Positions 9,368-19,485 are shown, counted from the first letter of the stretch. The stretch: DNA of 64,000 nucleotides from Hyphomicrobiales bacterium (GCA_028285595.1 JANQOW010000088.1:62001-126000), one strand, 5' to 3'. Notes: generated from the sequence alone by a model not told the origin. Numbers and translations are program-made.

Positions 9368-10717
9368 TTGCATGGCATGAGCAAAGGTATCGCCCAGCTC
9401 TTGAAGCGCTCAACTCTGCTGCTGGTCGCCAGGATCATCGGCGGGGGCTTGGCGTTTGCGATGAACATCATGATTGCCCGCTGGTTTGGCGCTGATGTGC
9501 TGGGCCAGTTTGCGCTGGCCATGGCGTTGGCCAGTCTTCTGGCCGTTCTGCTGCCGGCGGGTATGCAGTCCATCGCCATGTTGTTCGTCTCGCGCTATGT
9601 GGCCGATGACAAGCTCGGCCATGCCCGCGGCTTTGTGCGCTCGGGCTATCTGCACATCGCTGTGGTGACCACCGCGTTTGCCGGTCTTTTGGCGGCCGGG
9701 GCGCCGCTGGTTTCCGAATATGTGGAACGGGAAACCTTGTGGTCCGGTGCGGTGGCGCTGATGATTGCGCCGGCTTTGGCCCTGATCAACTTTAATTGCG
9801 GGGTGCTGACCGGGTTCAAGCAACAGATGCTGGGGCTGCTGCCGGATCTGCTGGTTAAGCCGGCTTTGATCTTCTGTGCGGTGGCTGCCCTCGCCTTGCT
9901 GTCGACCTCTGCGTCTTCGCTCATGGTGATCAGCATGGTGTGTGCCGCAATGTGGCTGACCGCGGCGGGTCAATTGATCGCCATGCGGCGCTCAGTGTGG
10001 CTTGCGGAGACCGCGCCGGATGCCTCGGAGAAGGCGGAGTGGCGCAAAGCGGCCACTCCCTGGATCGCCATCACCCTGATGTGGGATTACTTTATCGAGC
10101 TCCACTTGCTGCTCGCGGGGCTTGTGCTGGCACCGGGTAAAATCGGTCTTTTGCACATCTGCTTCCGCTTGCGTGTTCTGGCGGCCTTCGGGGTCCGGGC
10201 GCTCCATTCTTTGGTGATGCCGGATGTTTATGCTGCCGATGCCAAGGGCGATCAACGCGGGTTTGAGCGCGGCCTCGCCAAGATCAACTTCCTGACTCTG
10301 GGCTACTCCCTTGTGGTGAGCGCCGGCATGCTGATCGCCGGGGAGTTCATTCTGGGGCTGGTCGATGAGAGCTTTAAGGCGGGCTATGGCATGTTGATCG
10401 CGATCAGTGCGGCGATGATCCCCAGAGCGGTGTTCGGGCCCACCACGGCCATCATGGCTATGAAGGGATTGCAGGTTCCGGTGGTCTGGATTGTGGCCCT
10501 GGGCGTTGTGCTCTCCATGGTGCTGAGCCTCGCTCTGCTGCCCACGTTCGGAGTGAGTGCGTTTGCTATTGCCTACCTGACCTCTTGCACCTTCATTGCC
10601 TTCTTCCAGTGGCAATGGGCTTTGAAGAGAACGGGTATCGACTGTTCGATTATCTCAAGTCTGAAGGTTGTGATGGGCACGTCTGTCGGCCAAAGGATCC
10701 GCCAGGCCTTTGCTTAA
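9368..10717 (+). CDS. oligosaccharide/polysaccharide flippase (Wzx-like, MOP superfamily)
   Basis: 449 aa multi-TM; N-terminal GGGLAFAMNIMIARWFGADVLGQFALAMALAS typical of polysaccharide flippases. Confidence 0.8.
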   Translation: MHGMSKGIAQLLKRSTLLLVARIIGGGLAFAMNIMIARWFGADVLGQFALAMALASLLAVLLPAGMQSIAMLFVSRYVADDKLGHARGFVRSGYLHIAVVTTAFAGLLAAGAPLVSEYVERETLWSGAVALMIAPALALINFNCGVLTGFKQQMLGLLPDLLVKPALIFCAVAALALLSTSASSLMVISMVCAAMWLTAAGQLIAMRRSVWLAETAPDASEKAEWRKAATPWIAITLMWDYFIELHLLLAGLVLAPGKIGLLHICFRLRVLAAFGVRALHSLVMPDVYAADAKGDQRGFERGLAKINFLTLGYSLVVSAGMLIAGEFILGLVDESFKAGYGMLIAISAAMIPRAVFGPTTAIMAMKGLQVPVVWIVALGVVLSMVLSLALLPTFGVSAFAIAYLTSCTFIAFFQWQWALKRTGIDCSIISSLKVVMGTSVGQRIRQAFA

Positions 10718-11859
10718 GGCTCGATGTGTGCGCTGAGCCAGGCGTGCAGGTGAGGCTCAAACCTTGCGCGCTCCTGCCGGACGGGTTCAAGAGCTTGTTC
10801 AGTTTCGCGAAAGAATGCGCCGGGGTCGCCCAATGCTGCTTGGGCGAGCTGGGTGGCCTTTGCTGCAAATCCGGGTTGCCCGACGGGTACAAGCCGGTTG
10901 GTGAGACCAAGGCCGCGGTAGAGATTTTCGATCTGAGGGTAACAGTTCAAGCCAAGCACCGGGGTGCCGAGCGCCATGGGGCACACGTTGGCATGAAACC
11001 GCATGCCCAAAACCAGATCTGCTGTACGGTAGAGGCAGAGAGCCTGCCGGGCGGCGTCATCGCCTGAACCATATGGAGCGACCGTGAGGCGGGTGCGCCG
11101 CAAGCGGTCATCCAGGAACCCAATCACATCGGAGATGATCTCCAGGTCGCGGAAGATGTGGGGCACCAGGCAAAACTGCAAGTCGGGCTGGTCGTCGGCG
11201 AGGGCTGTCAGAACACATGCCATTTCGCGGGCAAACTCAGCCTGACCCTTAAACCCGGCAAAGCGTGTCTCGGCCATGTCGCACGCCACATTCACGGCGA
11301 CGATCCTGCGTTCGGCAGCCTCGCTCTTGGCCGGTGGGGGCACGAAGAAACCGTGATCGGGTAAGCTGTGGACCCGGTCTGCGTAGTCCGGCCCCACATG
11401 CTGGCGCAGGTTCTCGCGCGCACCGTCATTGCGCACGCTGACCAGAACGTGTTGCGCCTCCAAGAGCTTGTCGAGAAAGCTTGTAAACCGTTGACGGCAA
11501 AGATCCGGTACACCTTGGCCCGGGTCGACGCCGAGTGCGTTGAAGAAGACGGGCACCTTGATCTGATCGAACAGCGCCGGCTCCAGCGCAATGGAGGTGC
11601 CGGTGGGTGAGTGCTCGACCCAAAGCTCAAAATAGTTGCCTCCGCCGATAATCAAGACGTCATGGGTGTTGATGAACTCAATCAGGTTCTGGTCCCACTG
11701 GCGCTCGCGCCAATAGAACTCCCGAATTTCCAAATTGGTCCAGACGACCGGCAATCTTGCCTGGGCTTCGAACCACGGCCGAAACCCCATATGGTTTGCA
11801 TTGTCGCCAATGTTGCCGCTGAAGCTCGCGATGTGCAGCGCGCTGAGGGGAGCGGTCAT
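10714..11859 (-). CDS. polysaccharide pyruvyl transferase family protein
   Basis: 381 aa; SFSGNIGDNANHMGFRPWF, GGGNYFELW, LVLGMRFHANVCPMALGTPVLGL. Confidence 0.8.
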   Translation of the reverse strand: MTAPLSALHIASFSGNIGDNANHMGFRPWFEAQARLPVVWTNLEIREFYWRERQWDQNLIEFINTHDVLIIGGGNYFELWVEHSPTGTSIALEPALFDQIKVPVFFNALGVDPGQGVPDLCRQRFTSFLDKLLEAQHVLVSVRNDGARENLRQHVGPDYADRVHSLPDHGFFVPPPAKSEAAERRIVAVNVACDMAETRFAGFKGQAEFAREMACVLTALADDQPDLQFCLVPHIFRDLEIISDVIGFLDDRLRRTRLTVAPYGSGDDAARQALCLYRTADLVLGMRFHANVCPMALGTPVLGLNCYPQIENLYRGLGLTNRLVPVGQPGFAAKATQLAQAALGDPGAFFRETEQALEPVRQERARFEPHLHAWLSAHIEP

Positions 11860-11872
11860 AGGGTTCAGCTCT

Positions 11873-13087
11873 CTAGCTCACCTGATGCTTCAGGAGCCAC
11901 CGGTCGCCGTCCCGGTGCCACAGATGGGGCGAGCGGAACCGATCGACGGTCTCCCAAAACTCTTCGTTGGTGAGGCCGATATAATCCAGAAAATCCGCGT
12001 AGTACCGATCAGGAAATTCCTGATCGTACTTGTGGACCAGGTGCACCGCTTCTTCCCGAGTGATCTTGCCGTTCCGGACTTCTTGGGCGGCATCGTAGGT
12101 CGCGCGGCCGATACCGAACTTAATCAGCGTCGTGAAGTAGTGGAACATGTCGATCTTGTCGTCGATGCTGGAGTATTTCGAATAGCTACCGGGTGTGCGC
12201 TCGGTATTTGCTTGAAACCCGGTGTGCTCGGCCGCGTAGTAGTAGCACTCCTGCGGGTCCCACTTGAGGTAATAGCCGAGGTAATGCACCTCTACGCCGC
12301 GGCGCTCCAGATCATCCGCGTCGGGGGGAATGTAAGGGGCAAAATCGTTCAGCGTGTACCCGTGCTCGTCAATCACGGACTTCACCGAAACCCCGCCCAG
12401 CATCATGTCTAAGGGGTCTTGGGCTGTAAAGAATTTGCGGTCCATGGTGGGCGTATAGTTCTCGTCGGGAGCGTTGCCATATTCGGCCTGGTTCTCCCCA
12501 TACATCACAAGCTGAACGCCGAACTTTGCCGCCATCAAAGGACCGATGATGCGCTGGCCAACAATGAAGGGTTGGAACGGGTGCAGGAGATTGGTGAAGG
12601 CCAGCTTGGTGAGCAGGCGATGCAGCTTGCCGTTGGGCGTGAACAGAATATTGTCATGGCCACCCACATGGCACCAGGCTTCAAAGTTCTTCCACCCAAT
12701 GTCCGTGTAAAGGTGAGGAGCCCAAGTGACCGTGAGCGGGTTCATGCCGTATTTGTACTTCAGAATATGCGACGTGAAGGCACTGTCCTTCCCGCCGCTT
12801 CCCGGCACGATGATATCGTAACCCCCGTCGGTCTTCCGGTACCGGTCCAGCAGGCTCACAAGTTGAGCCTCGCGCTCTGCCCAATTGATCTGCTTTTCCT
12901 TGACCTGGTGATAGCGGCAGGCATCGCAGATGCCGTCTTCGCCAAATCCGATGGTCGCCTTGGTCTCCTCCTTGGTGTGCTTGAACTCCACGGTTGATCT
13001 GGGGCGCTGGTTTGAGATGACGCAGGATTTGCAGAAGACCACCTGCGAGGGCAGACCGTAATAGGCGATGGGCTGTTGTATCGTCAT
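11873..13087 (-). CDS. N-acetyl sugar amidotransferase (PseA/WbpG-like)
   Basis: CKSCVISNQRP...GICDACRYHQ, PGSGGKDSAFTSHILKYKYGMNPLTVTWAPHLYTDIGWKN; start placed at MTIQQ; next to HisH/HisF-like genes. Confidence 0.85.
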   Translation of the reverse strand: MTIQQPIAYYGLPSQVVFCKSCVISNQRPRSTVEFKHTKEETKATIGFGEDGICDACRYHQVKEKQINWAEREAQLVSLLDRYRKTDGGYDIIVPGSGGKDSAFTSHILKYKYGMNPLTVTWAPHLYTDIGWKNFEAWCHVGGHDNILFTPNGKLHRLLTKLAFTNLLHPFQPFIVGQRIIGPLMAAKFGVQLVMYGENQAEYGNAPDENYTPTMDRKFFTAQDPLDMMLGGVSVKSVIDEHGYTLNDFAPYIPPDADDLERRGVEVHYLGYYLKWDPQECYYYAAEHTGFQANTERTPGSYSKYSSIDDKIDMFHYFTTLIKFGIGRATYDAAQEVRNGKITREEAVHLVHKYDQEFPDRYYADFLDYIGLTNEEFWETVDRFRSPHLWHRDGDRWLLKHQVS

Positions 13088-13100
13088 CTTGGCCCCTCCG

Positions 13101-13733
13101 TTAGTTGACAAAGTTCTTGAGCATCTTCAGCCCGTCCGGTCCGCTCTTTTCGGGATGAAATTGAGTGGCGAAGATGGAGCCTTTGGCCACTGCTGCAGCA
13201 AAGGGCTGGCCACCATAGCGCGCACTGGCCACCGCGAAGGGGTTGGCGCTTTGGGCGTGATAGGAATGGACGAAGTAAAAGCGAGAGCGGTCTGTCACCC
13301 CGTCCAGCAGCCGCCCGGCCAGTCCGTTCTGCTTGGCCTCCGGCGCAATCGGCAACCAATTCACATTGGGCAACCGCAAACGACGCGCGCCCGTATCTTG
13401 CGAGAATGCGTCGATCTCGCCGGGGATGAGACCCAGACCCTCATGTTCGCCGAATTCGTGTGAACGCTCGAACAGCAGTTGCATCCCGACGCAAATGCCA
13501 AGCAGAGGTTTCTCGCAGGCCGCTGCCTCGCGCACCACGCGGTCCAAGCCCTTGGCGGCCAATGCGTCCCGGCCATAGGCAAACGCCCCGACACCAGGAA
13601 GAATGAGGCGCTCGCAGGCCAAAAGTATCGCGGCGTCGTCTGACACCACAGGGTCTGCACCCACATGTCTGAGGGCATTGGCAACACTGCGCAGGTTTCC
13701 CACGCCATAGTCGATCACACCAACCCGCATCAT
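13101..13733 (-). CDS. HisH-like glutamine amidotransferase subunit
   Basis: VIDYGVGNLRSVANAL, LLGICVGMQLLFERS, class I GATase; ATG overlaps hisF-like gene. Confidence 0.9.
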   Translation of the reverse strand: MMRVGVIDYGVGNLRSVANALRHVGADPVVSDDAAILLACERLILPGVGAFAYGRDALAAKGLDRVVREAAACEKPLLGICVGMQLLFERSHEFGEHEGLGLIPGEIDAFSQDTGARRLRLPNVNWLPIAPEAKQNGLAGRLLDGVTDRSRFYFVHSYHAQSANPFAVASARYGGQPFAAAVAKGSIFATQFHPEKSGPDGLKMLKNFVN

Positions 13734-14485
13734 GCTGCTATGGCCATCCTCTCCAAGCCATCCGCCAGGCTGATGAGGTCGCTCGGCGTTGCCTTGTTGT
13801 AATGGAGGACGGAGCCTACGGCGATGGCGTTCGGCAACTGGCCAGTGGAGCTGAGGGCCTGCAGATGATCCGGGTCGCCGTAGCCGCCGCTCAAGATCAG
13901 CGGACGTGAGGTGATCTCATTCACGGCGGCGAACAGGTCAACGTCAAAGCCGCGCTTGGTACCGTCCTGGTCCACAGACGTCAGCAGAATCTCACCCACA
14001 CCGGCGGCTTCTAGCTCACGCACCCATTCAAGAACATCGAGGCCGGTGGGCTCGCGGCCATTATCCACATAGGCTTGCCAGGATCCGTCGTTCTGACGCT
14101 TGGCTTCAATTGATCCGACGATGCACTGGGACCCGAACCTTCCCGCCACCTGACTTATCAAAGAGAGATTGTGTACGGCTGCCGTGTTGATCGCCACCTT
14201 GTCGGCACCCGCCATCAGGGCGCTCGACACATCTTCAAGGCTCCGCAAGCCACCCCCTATGACGATGGGGATGAACACGCTCTCACACGCTGCCTCGATG
14301 ATATGGAACAAGGTGTTGCGGTCGTAGAGACTGGCAACGGCGTCCATGAAGATGATTTCATGCACCCCGGCTTCATAGTAAGCGCGCGCAAGCTCGACCG
14401 GCTCGCCCACCTTGCGCAAGCCTTCCATCTGGATGCCTTTGATCACCCATTCATTCTTCACATCGAGTCTTGCAATGACGCGCAT
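13730..14485 (-). CDS. HisF-like imidazole glycerol phosphate synthase cyclase subunit
   Basis: MRVIARLDVKNEWVIKGIQ, PIVIGGGLRSLEDVSSALMAGADKVAINTAA; start trimmed from ORF 13730..14764. Confidence 0.9.
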   Translation of the reverse strand: MRVIARLDVKNEWVIKGIQMEGLRKVGEPVELARAYYEAGVHEIIFMDAVASLYDRNTLFHIIEAACESVFIPIVIGGGLRSLEDVSSALMAGADKVAINTAAVHNLSLISQVAGRFGSQCIVGSIEAKRQNDGSWQAYVDNGREPTGLDVLEWVRELEAAGVGEILLTSVDQDGTKRGFDVDLFAAVNEITSRPLILSGGYGDPDHLQALSSTGQLPNAIAVGSVLHYNKATPSDLISLADGLERMAIAA

Positions 14486-14495
14486 GAACCGCTCC

Positions 14496-15179
14496 CTAAC
14501 CCGCCATAGAAAACGCGCGCTCAAGAAGCAGCGCTTCGGCGGCGTTGAGATCGGCCAGGGTGTCGATATCGATGGAATGGACCTCGGGCATTTCGACCAT
14601 GCCGATTGAACGCGTGGCCAGGCTCCCGGTTTCCATAAAGCGCTCTGGGGAGAAGACGTAGACTGCGCCATTCGGGCGAACCACCCCGGGAAGCGACTGC
14701 CGGTTGGCGAAGCAAAACTCCGGATCGGCGAGCGGCGTGAACCGGTCGCCGTCCGCAAAGCCATATTTGAGGATGCCCGGGTCTGTTTTGACGACGGACA
14801 TCACCAATTCAAAGCGGCCCTGGTCATAAAGCGCCAGGGCATTCTCGATGTCTTGGTTACGGCGCAGAGGGGAGGTGGCTTGCAGCAGGACTGCGGTTTT
14901 GGGCAATGCGCCCTGCTCGTGCAGTTGCTGAAAGAGATGTGTGAGAACCGGCGCCATCGGCGTGGTGTCGCCGGCCAGATGGGCCGGTCGGGGAATGAGC
15001 TGGCAGCCTTTCGGCAGGCGCGCCATCAGCACGCCCGCACTATCGGTGGAGATGACGCAGTGCCCTATGACCTGCATGGCCTGATCCACGGTGTGTCGGT
15101 AGAGCGGTTTGCCGGCGATGGGGCGCAGGTTCTTGCCTGGCAGGCCTTTTGATCCGGCCCTGAGCGGAAGGATCGCCAT
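14496..15179 (-). CDS. acylneuraminate/legionaminate cytidylyltransferase (NeuA/LegF-like)
   Basis: MAILPLRAGSKGLPGKNLRPIAGKPLYRHTVDQA; LLQATSPLR. Confidence 0.88.
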   Translation of the reverse strand: MAILPLRAGSKGLPGKNLRPIAGKPLYRHTVDQAMQVIGHCVISTDSAGVLMARLPKGCQLIPRPAHLAGDTTPMAPVLTHLFQQLHEQGALPKTAVLLQATSPLRRNQDIENALALYDQGRFELVMSVVKTDPGILKYGFADGDRFTPLADPEFCFANRQSLPGVVRPNGAVYVFSPERFMETGSLATRSIGMVEMPEVHSIDIDTLADLNAAEALLLERAFSMAG

Positions 15180-15183
15180 GATG

Positions 15184-16335
15184 TCAGGCATGCACGGCCT
15201 CATCGGCGAAGTATTTCTGCATTGGCCGGTTCCAAAAGTGCGCCGACAAGAGGAGATCGCGAAACTTGCCGCACGCCGTTCCGGTGCCGAACGAGATGTC
15301 CCGCTCGTACGAGTTGCCCCATTCCTCGGCGACAAAAGTGCCGATTGCGGCGCGGTCGAATGCACAGGCCTTGCTCACCGAAGGCGCGAATGTGCGGCAG
15401 GTTTGCCGTGTGCCCAGATCGAGCGAGGGGATGCCCAAGTAGGGAGCTTCTCGGACCCCGGCGCTGGAATTGCCGATCAGTACCTTCGCGTTCTTCAGAA
15501 GCTCTGAGAAGTAGTGGAAGCGCATGGAGGGCAGCACCCGGAAGCGGTTAGCCGGCAAATGATCGATATGCTCCAGGATCTCCCGAGCGCCCGGGTCGTT
15601 GTTGGGCAGGATGACCACAAAGTAGCGCTGGGTCTGTTTCAGCGCGCTGTACAGAGCCTCTGCTTGCGCTCCGATATTGTCGCACTCCGAGGTGACCGGG
15701 TGGAAGATGCAGATCCCGTAGTCATCAGAGGTGATTTCGTAGCGGTCGCGAACTTCTTGCAGAGAAACGCCTGAGGGGCGGGCATGAATGTCCAGCTCCG
15801 GCGAGCCGATCACCTCTACCGACGAGCGCGGTTCGCCCAAGCGGACCACCCGCTCAAGCGCTGTATCTGAGGACACCAGGTGCATGGTGGAGAGCTTTGT
15901 GTTGCAGTGACGGAAGATCTCATCGATCGTGCCGGACACCTCCCCGCCTTCAATGTGGGCGCAGCGGATATAGTTCATCGAGCAGACCAGGGCGCAGGCC
16001 AAGGCCTCCACCCGGTCACCATGAATGATCACCAAATCGGGGCGCATCTCCTGGAGAAAGTCAGAGAACCCGATGATGGTTTTTGCGAGAACCATATCCT
16101 GCGGGTCACCGGGCCGCTGGTTGATGTATTCAACCACGTCGAACCGGCCGCTGCGATGCACTTCGGTTTTTGTAAGTCCGTATGTCTCCATCATATGCAT
16201 GCCGGTGACAAAGAAGGTCACCGGAAAGCCGGCATTCACGGCCTCAATGGCGAGCGGTTCAAGCTTGCCATAGTCGGCACGGGTGCCGGTGACGAAGAGG
16301 ATTTCCCGGGAGTTTGCTGAGGTCTTCTGCAGCAT
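15184..16335 (-). CDS. hydrolysing UDP-N-acetyl sugar 2-epimerase (NeuC/LegG-like)
   Basis: FVTGTRADYGKLEPL, HIEGGEVSGTIDEIFRH, LIGNSSAGVREAPYLGIPSLDLGTRQ. Confidence 0.9.
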   Translation of the reverse strand: MLQKTSANSREILFVTGTRADYGKLEPLAIEAVNAGFPVTFFVTGMHMMETYGLTKTEVHRSGRFDVVEYINQRPGDPQDMVLAKTIIGFSDFLQEMRPDLVIIHGDRVEALACALVCSMNYIRCAHIEGGEVSGTIDEIFRHCNTKLSTMHLVSSDTALERVVRLGEPRSSVEVIGSPELDIHARPSGVSLQEVRDRYEITSDDYGICIFHPVTSECDNIGAQAEALYSALKQTQRYFVVILPNNDPGAREILEHIDHLPANRFRVLPSMRFHYFSELLKNAKVLIGNSSAGVREAPYLGIPSLDLGTRQTCRTFAPSVSKACAFDRAAIGTFVAEEWGNSYERDISFGTGTACGKFRDLLLSAHFWNRPMQKYFADEAVHA

Positions 16336-16338
16336 GGC

Positions 16339-17382
16339 TCACGGCTCTGGCTGTTCAAAGTCGGGCCAGGCCAGTTGGGTGTTGCGGCGCACAGCCCGCG
16401 TCAAGCGCTTGCCCACCACCTTGTCAAAGTCAAAGCCAGGGATCTCACCGGTTCCCGGTCGGCGCGCCCAGATGTCTTTTTCCCCGATCAGATGTCCCTT
16501 CTCAAGGTCGCGGTCTGCAACAATGGAGGAGCGCGCGAAACGGTAGACGGGCTCTTCGGCCTTGGTGCGTTCTTTGGGGTTCTGCAGGGCCGTGTGGATT
16601 TCACCGGCTCGATCTATGAGGAAGCGCAACTCGGCAGGGTCCATGGAACAGGAAATGTCCGGGCCGCTCCGATGGCGCGTGTCGGTGAAATGGCGCTCAA
16701 TGATGCAGGCGCCCAGCGCCACGGCGGCAAGCGCCATGGTTGGGCCGATGGAATGGTCTGAGAACCCGACCATGGCTCCGGGAAAGGCCTGTTTGAGCTC
16801 GCCAATGCCCTGCAGAGAGACGATCTCCGGAGGGGACGGGTAGAGATTTGTGCACTCCAGGAGAGCAAACGGAACGCGGGCCTCTTCAAGGATCTCGACG
16901 GATCTTGAAAGGGTGGAGATCGACTGCATGCCCGTTGACATAATGATGGGCTTGCCGAAGTGGGCAATGTGGCGGATCAGAGGAAGGTTATCCACCTCGC
17001 CGGACCCGATCTTGAACGCGGGCACGCCGATTTCGTGCAGGAAGTTTGCCGCCTGGCGCGAGAACGGTGTTGAGAGATAGATCAGCCCCAAGCTCTCGGT
17101 GTAGTCTTTCAGGGCCACTTCATCTTCAGCCGGCAGGGCACAGCTTTGCATCACGTCCCAAATGGAGATGTCGGCGTTGGGCGGGAAGATCGTTTTCGCC
17201 TCATCGGTCATTTCGTCTTCAAGGAAATGGGTCTGATGCTTGATGCATTCCGCACCCGAAGCTGCAGCCAAGCGCACCATGGTTTTGGCCACTTCAAGGT
17301 CGCCGCCATGGTTGATCCCGATTTCCGCAATCACCAAAGGCGGATGCTCAGGTCCAATGGTGCGTTGGGCGATCTGCATCAT
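16339..17382 (-). CDS. N-acetylneuraminate/legionaminate synthase (NeuB/LegI-like) with C-terminal SAF domain
   Basis: VIAEIGINHGGDLEVAKTMVRLAAASGAECIKHQTH; GFSDHSIG; RSIVADRDLEKGHLI. Confidence 0.92.
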   Translation of the reverse strand: MMQIAQRTIGPEHPPLVIAEIGINHGGDLEVAKTMVRLAAASGAECIKHQTHFLEDEMTDEAKTIFPPNADISIWDVMQSCALPAEDEVALKDYTESLGLIYLSTPFSRQAANFLHEIGVPAFKIGSGEVDNLPLIRHIAHFGKPIIMSTGMQSISTLSRSVEILEEARVPFALLECTNLYPSPPEIVSLQGIGELKQAFPGAMVGFSDHSIGPTMALAAVALGACIIERHFTDTRHRSGPDISCSMDPAELRFLIDRAGEIHTALQNPKERTKAEEPVYRFARSSIVADRDLEKGHLIGEKDIWARRPGTGEIPGFDFDKVVGKRLTRAVRRNTQLAWPDFEQPEP

Positions 17383-19316
17383 GCGGCCTTCTGGCGAAGG
17401 GGATAGGTGAGATCCAGCGGCACGGGCGCATCCGAAGGCGCGGCGGCCTGCTTGCGGTCTTGGGGCCTCAGGCTCTCAGCCCATTCGGCCAGTGCCGGCC
17501 AATCGGCCACGATACGCTGGATGGTCTCATCGGATTTGTAGGCCGGAATGGGATAGGACTTACAGTTGGTGAACCAGGGCACGTAATCGGTGCCCAGATA
17601 GGCCTCCGACATTTCCCGGGTCATGTAGATCATGGGCGTTCCCACGCCGCCGGTGAGGTCGCCCACCGATCCGCCGACAGAGATCACCAGATCGCAGGCT
17701 CCCAGGAGCGTGCAAGCGCCCACCAGATCGTCTTTCTGGTCGAGGTCTGTGTAGTGATGGAGATCCAGTCCTTTTTCACGGATGGTGGCAAGCTCTTCTG
17801 GAGTGCTGGCATATTGCACGTTGAGCCAGCGGACATTGGGAATGACCTTGAACGCCTCCAACTGCTCGCAATTCAAGAACACCTTATCGCGTGAAGCGAC
17901 CTGGTTCATGGAGCGCCAGCAAACGCCGATCAGCAGTTCATCGGGCTTAACGGCGAGTTGGCTGCGGATCTGGGTTTCGGCATTGTGGTTGCGTGCGATC
18001 CAGGGTTTCTGATGGTCTTCAAACTGCTTCAGAGACGTTCGGAAAGCGCCCCCGAGTGAACCGATCGGGATCTGGTAGTCGAACTGGGCGTAGTCGGGAT
18101 GTTGGGTACAGAGCTCGTCGCCCTCCGGGCGGATGGTGGCCCATGGAAAGGCATTCTGCCATAGGGGGATGAGCTTAGGCGTACACTCGAAGGTAATCTG
18201 GCAGCCGCTGTCGTAGAGTTCGGGAATCAAGGACGCGTACCGGACCTCATCACCAATGCCCTGCTCACGCCACACCAGTACATTCTTGTCCTCCAGAGGC
18301 TCTCCGCGCCAAAGCGGCGCATCGAAGTGCCGCCTTTTCGACGGAAACGCCCGGAACTGCCAGCGGGTTTCGTAGTTTTTGAAAGCCTCTTCGATCTCAC
18401 CTTTCCTGAACTGAAGAAGAGAGAGGTTGTAGCGCGATGCGTTGTGGTCGGGATGGGTTTTGAGCAGGTCCTTTAGCGTGTTGATGCCTTCGTCGATCCG
18501 CCCGGCGACGCCGTAGACATAGCCGAGGTGAGAGATCAGATCTGAATGCCGTTTGCCTTTGCGGGCGGCTGCAGCTTCCAGAACCGCGATTGCATCATCA
18601 TATCGGTCGAACACCTCGTAATATTGCGCAGCCACCCGGTCCAAATCAGCCAGCTCTTCCGCGTTCAACGCGGAGCGGTCGATCTCTTCCATGTGCTGCT
18701 CCACATAGGTGAGATCCTCCAGCTTCATTGCTATCTGCAGACGTCTGAGTTCCACGCTGGGTGTAACGGCCTTATGGTTGGCGAGGAGCTCATCTATCAT
18801 CTCCGCGGCGCGCTGGTACCTGCGGGCATCGGCTTGCAGCAGGGCCAAATTGAACAGGGGTTCAAGCCTGGACTGATCGAGAAAGTGGGCGCACGTGAAC
18901 GCCAGCTCGGCGGACTGAAACCGGTCCAGGCTCCTCAAAGCCAGGCCGAGATTTTCCCAGGCCGCGAGATACTTCTGGTCCTCGGTGGTCGCCCGCTTGA
19001 ACATGTTAACGGCGGCCTCGGTATCCTTGAGATCGAGGAAGATCAGGCCGAGCGAGTTTAACACCTTGGCATCGTGGGGCCTGGCTTCGTGGGCTTCGTA
19101 GAGCTTTATCAGGGCCGCGTTGAAATCGCCGCAGGCGCGGAGCGAAAGACCGTACAGATGGAGAAACTCCGGCGTGCGCACGTCTTGGGCATAGAGCGCG
19201 TCACAAAATGGTCTGGCCTCTTGCAGCCGGTTTCGCTTGAAGAGGGATTGAATGCGTTTGAGGGCTTTGCGCAGCTCTGTCCTGCTCGCGCGGGGTGTCG
19301 GGACTGTTTTGTTCAT
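17379..19316 (-). CDS. TPR protein with C-terminal GT-B-like glycosyltransferase domain (FlmG-like architecture)
   Basis: Multiple TPRs; C-terminus WREQGIGDEVRYASLIPELYDSGCQITFECTPKLIPLW, LGACDLVISVGGSVGDLTGGVGTPMIYM; start trimmed to MNKTVPT. Confidence 0.75.
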   Translation of the reverse strand: MNKTVPTPRASRTELRKALKRIQSLFKRNRLQEARPFCDALYAQDVRTPEFLHLYGLSLRACGDFNAALIKLYEAHEARPHDAKVLNSLGLIFLDLKDTEAAVNMFKRATTEDQKYLAAWENLGLALRSLDRFQSAELAFTCAHFLDQSRLEPLFNLALLQADARRYQRAAEMIDELLANHKAVTPSVELRRLQIAMKLEDLTYVEQHMEEIDRSALNAEELADLDRVAAQYYEVFDRYDDAIAVLEAAAARKGKRHSDLISHLGYVYGVAGRIDEGINTLKDLLKTHPDHNASRYNLSLLQFRKGEIEEAFKNYETRWQFRAFPSKRRHFDAPLWRGEPLEDKNVLVWREQGIGDEVRYASLIPELYDSGCQITFECTPKLIPLWQNAFPWATIRPEGDELCTQHPDYAQFDYQIPIGSLGGAFRTSLKQFEDHQKPWIARNHNAETQIRSQLAVKPDELLIGVCWRSMNQVASRDKVFLNCEQLEAFKVIPNVRWLNVQYASTPEELATIREKGLDLHHYTDLDQKDDLVGACTLLGACDLVISVGGSVGDLTGGVGTPMIYMTREMSEAYLGTDYVPWFTNCKSYPIPAYKSDETIQRIVADWPALAEWAESLRPQDRKQAAAPSDAPVPLDLTYPLRQKAA

Positions 19317-19471
19317 TTGTCTCAAATGGATAACAGTTGGGGCCATCCGAGGCTCTGGCCACCCGATTGCGCCCAAAACCGCAGCGAAGTCATGCTTGCA
19401 AAAGTGTTAACGATCTAAGCTTGCGCGTGCCTTGCGCGCTGGGGTGATCTGAGCAGGTGCTTTTTGTGATG

Positions 19472-19485
19472 TTGATCTCGATCAA
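19472..19485. promoter_or_regulatory. FNR/FnrL-type box upstream of hemN
   Basis: TTGATctcgATCAA, perfect match to TTGAT-N4-ATCAA, 70 bp upstream of ATG. Confidence 0.85.

Noticed and set aside
13730-14764. Fusion of cytidylyltransferase fragment with HisF suggested by the long ORF
   Set aside because: The N-terminal part is an out-of-frame reading of the neuA-like gene; a normal HisF start MRVIARLD lies at 14485
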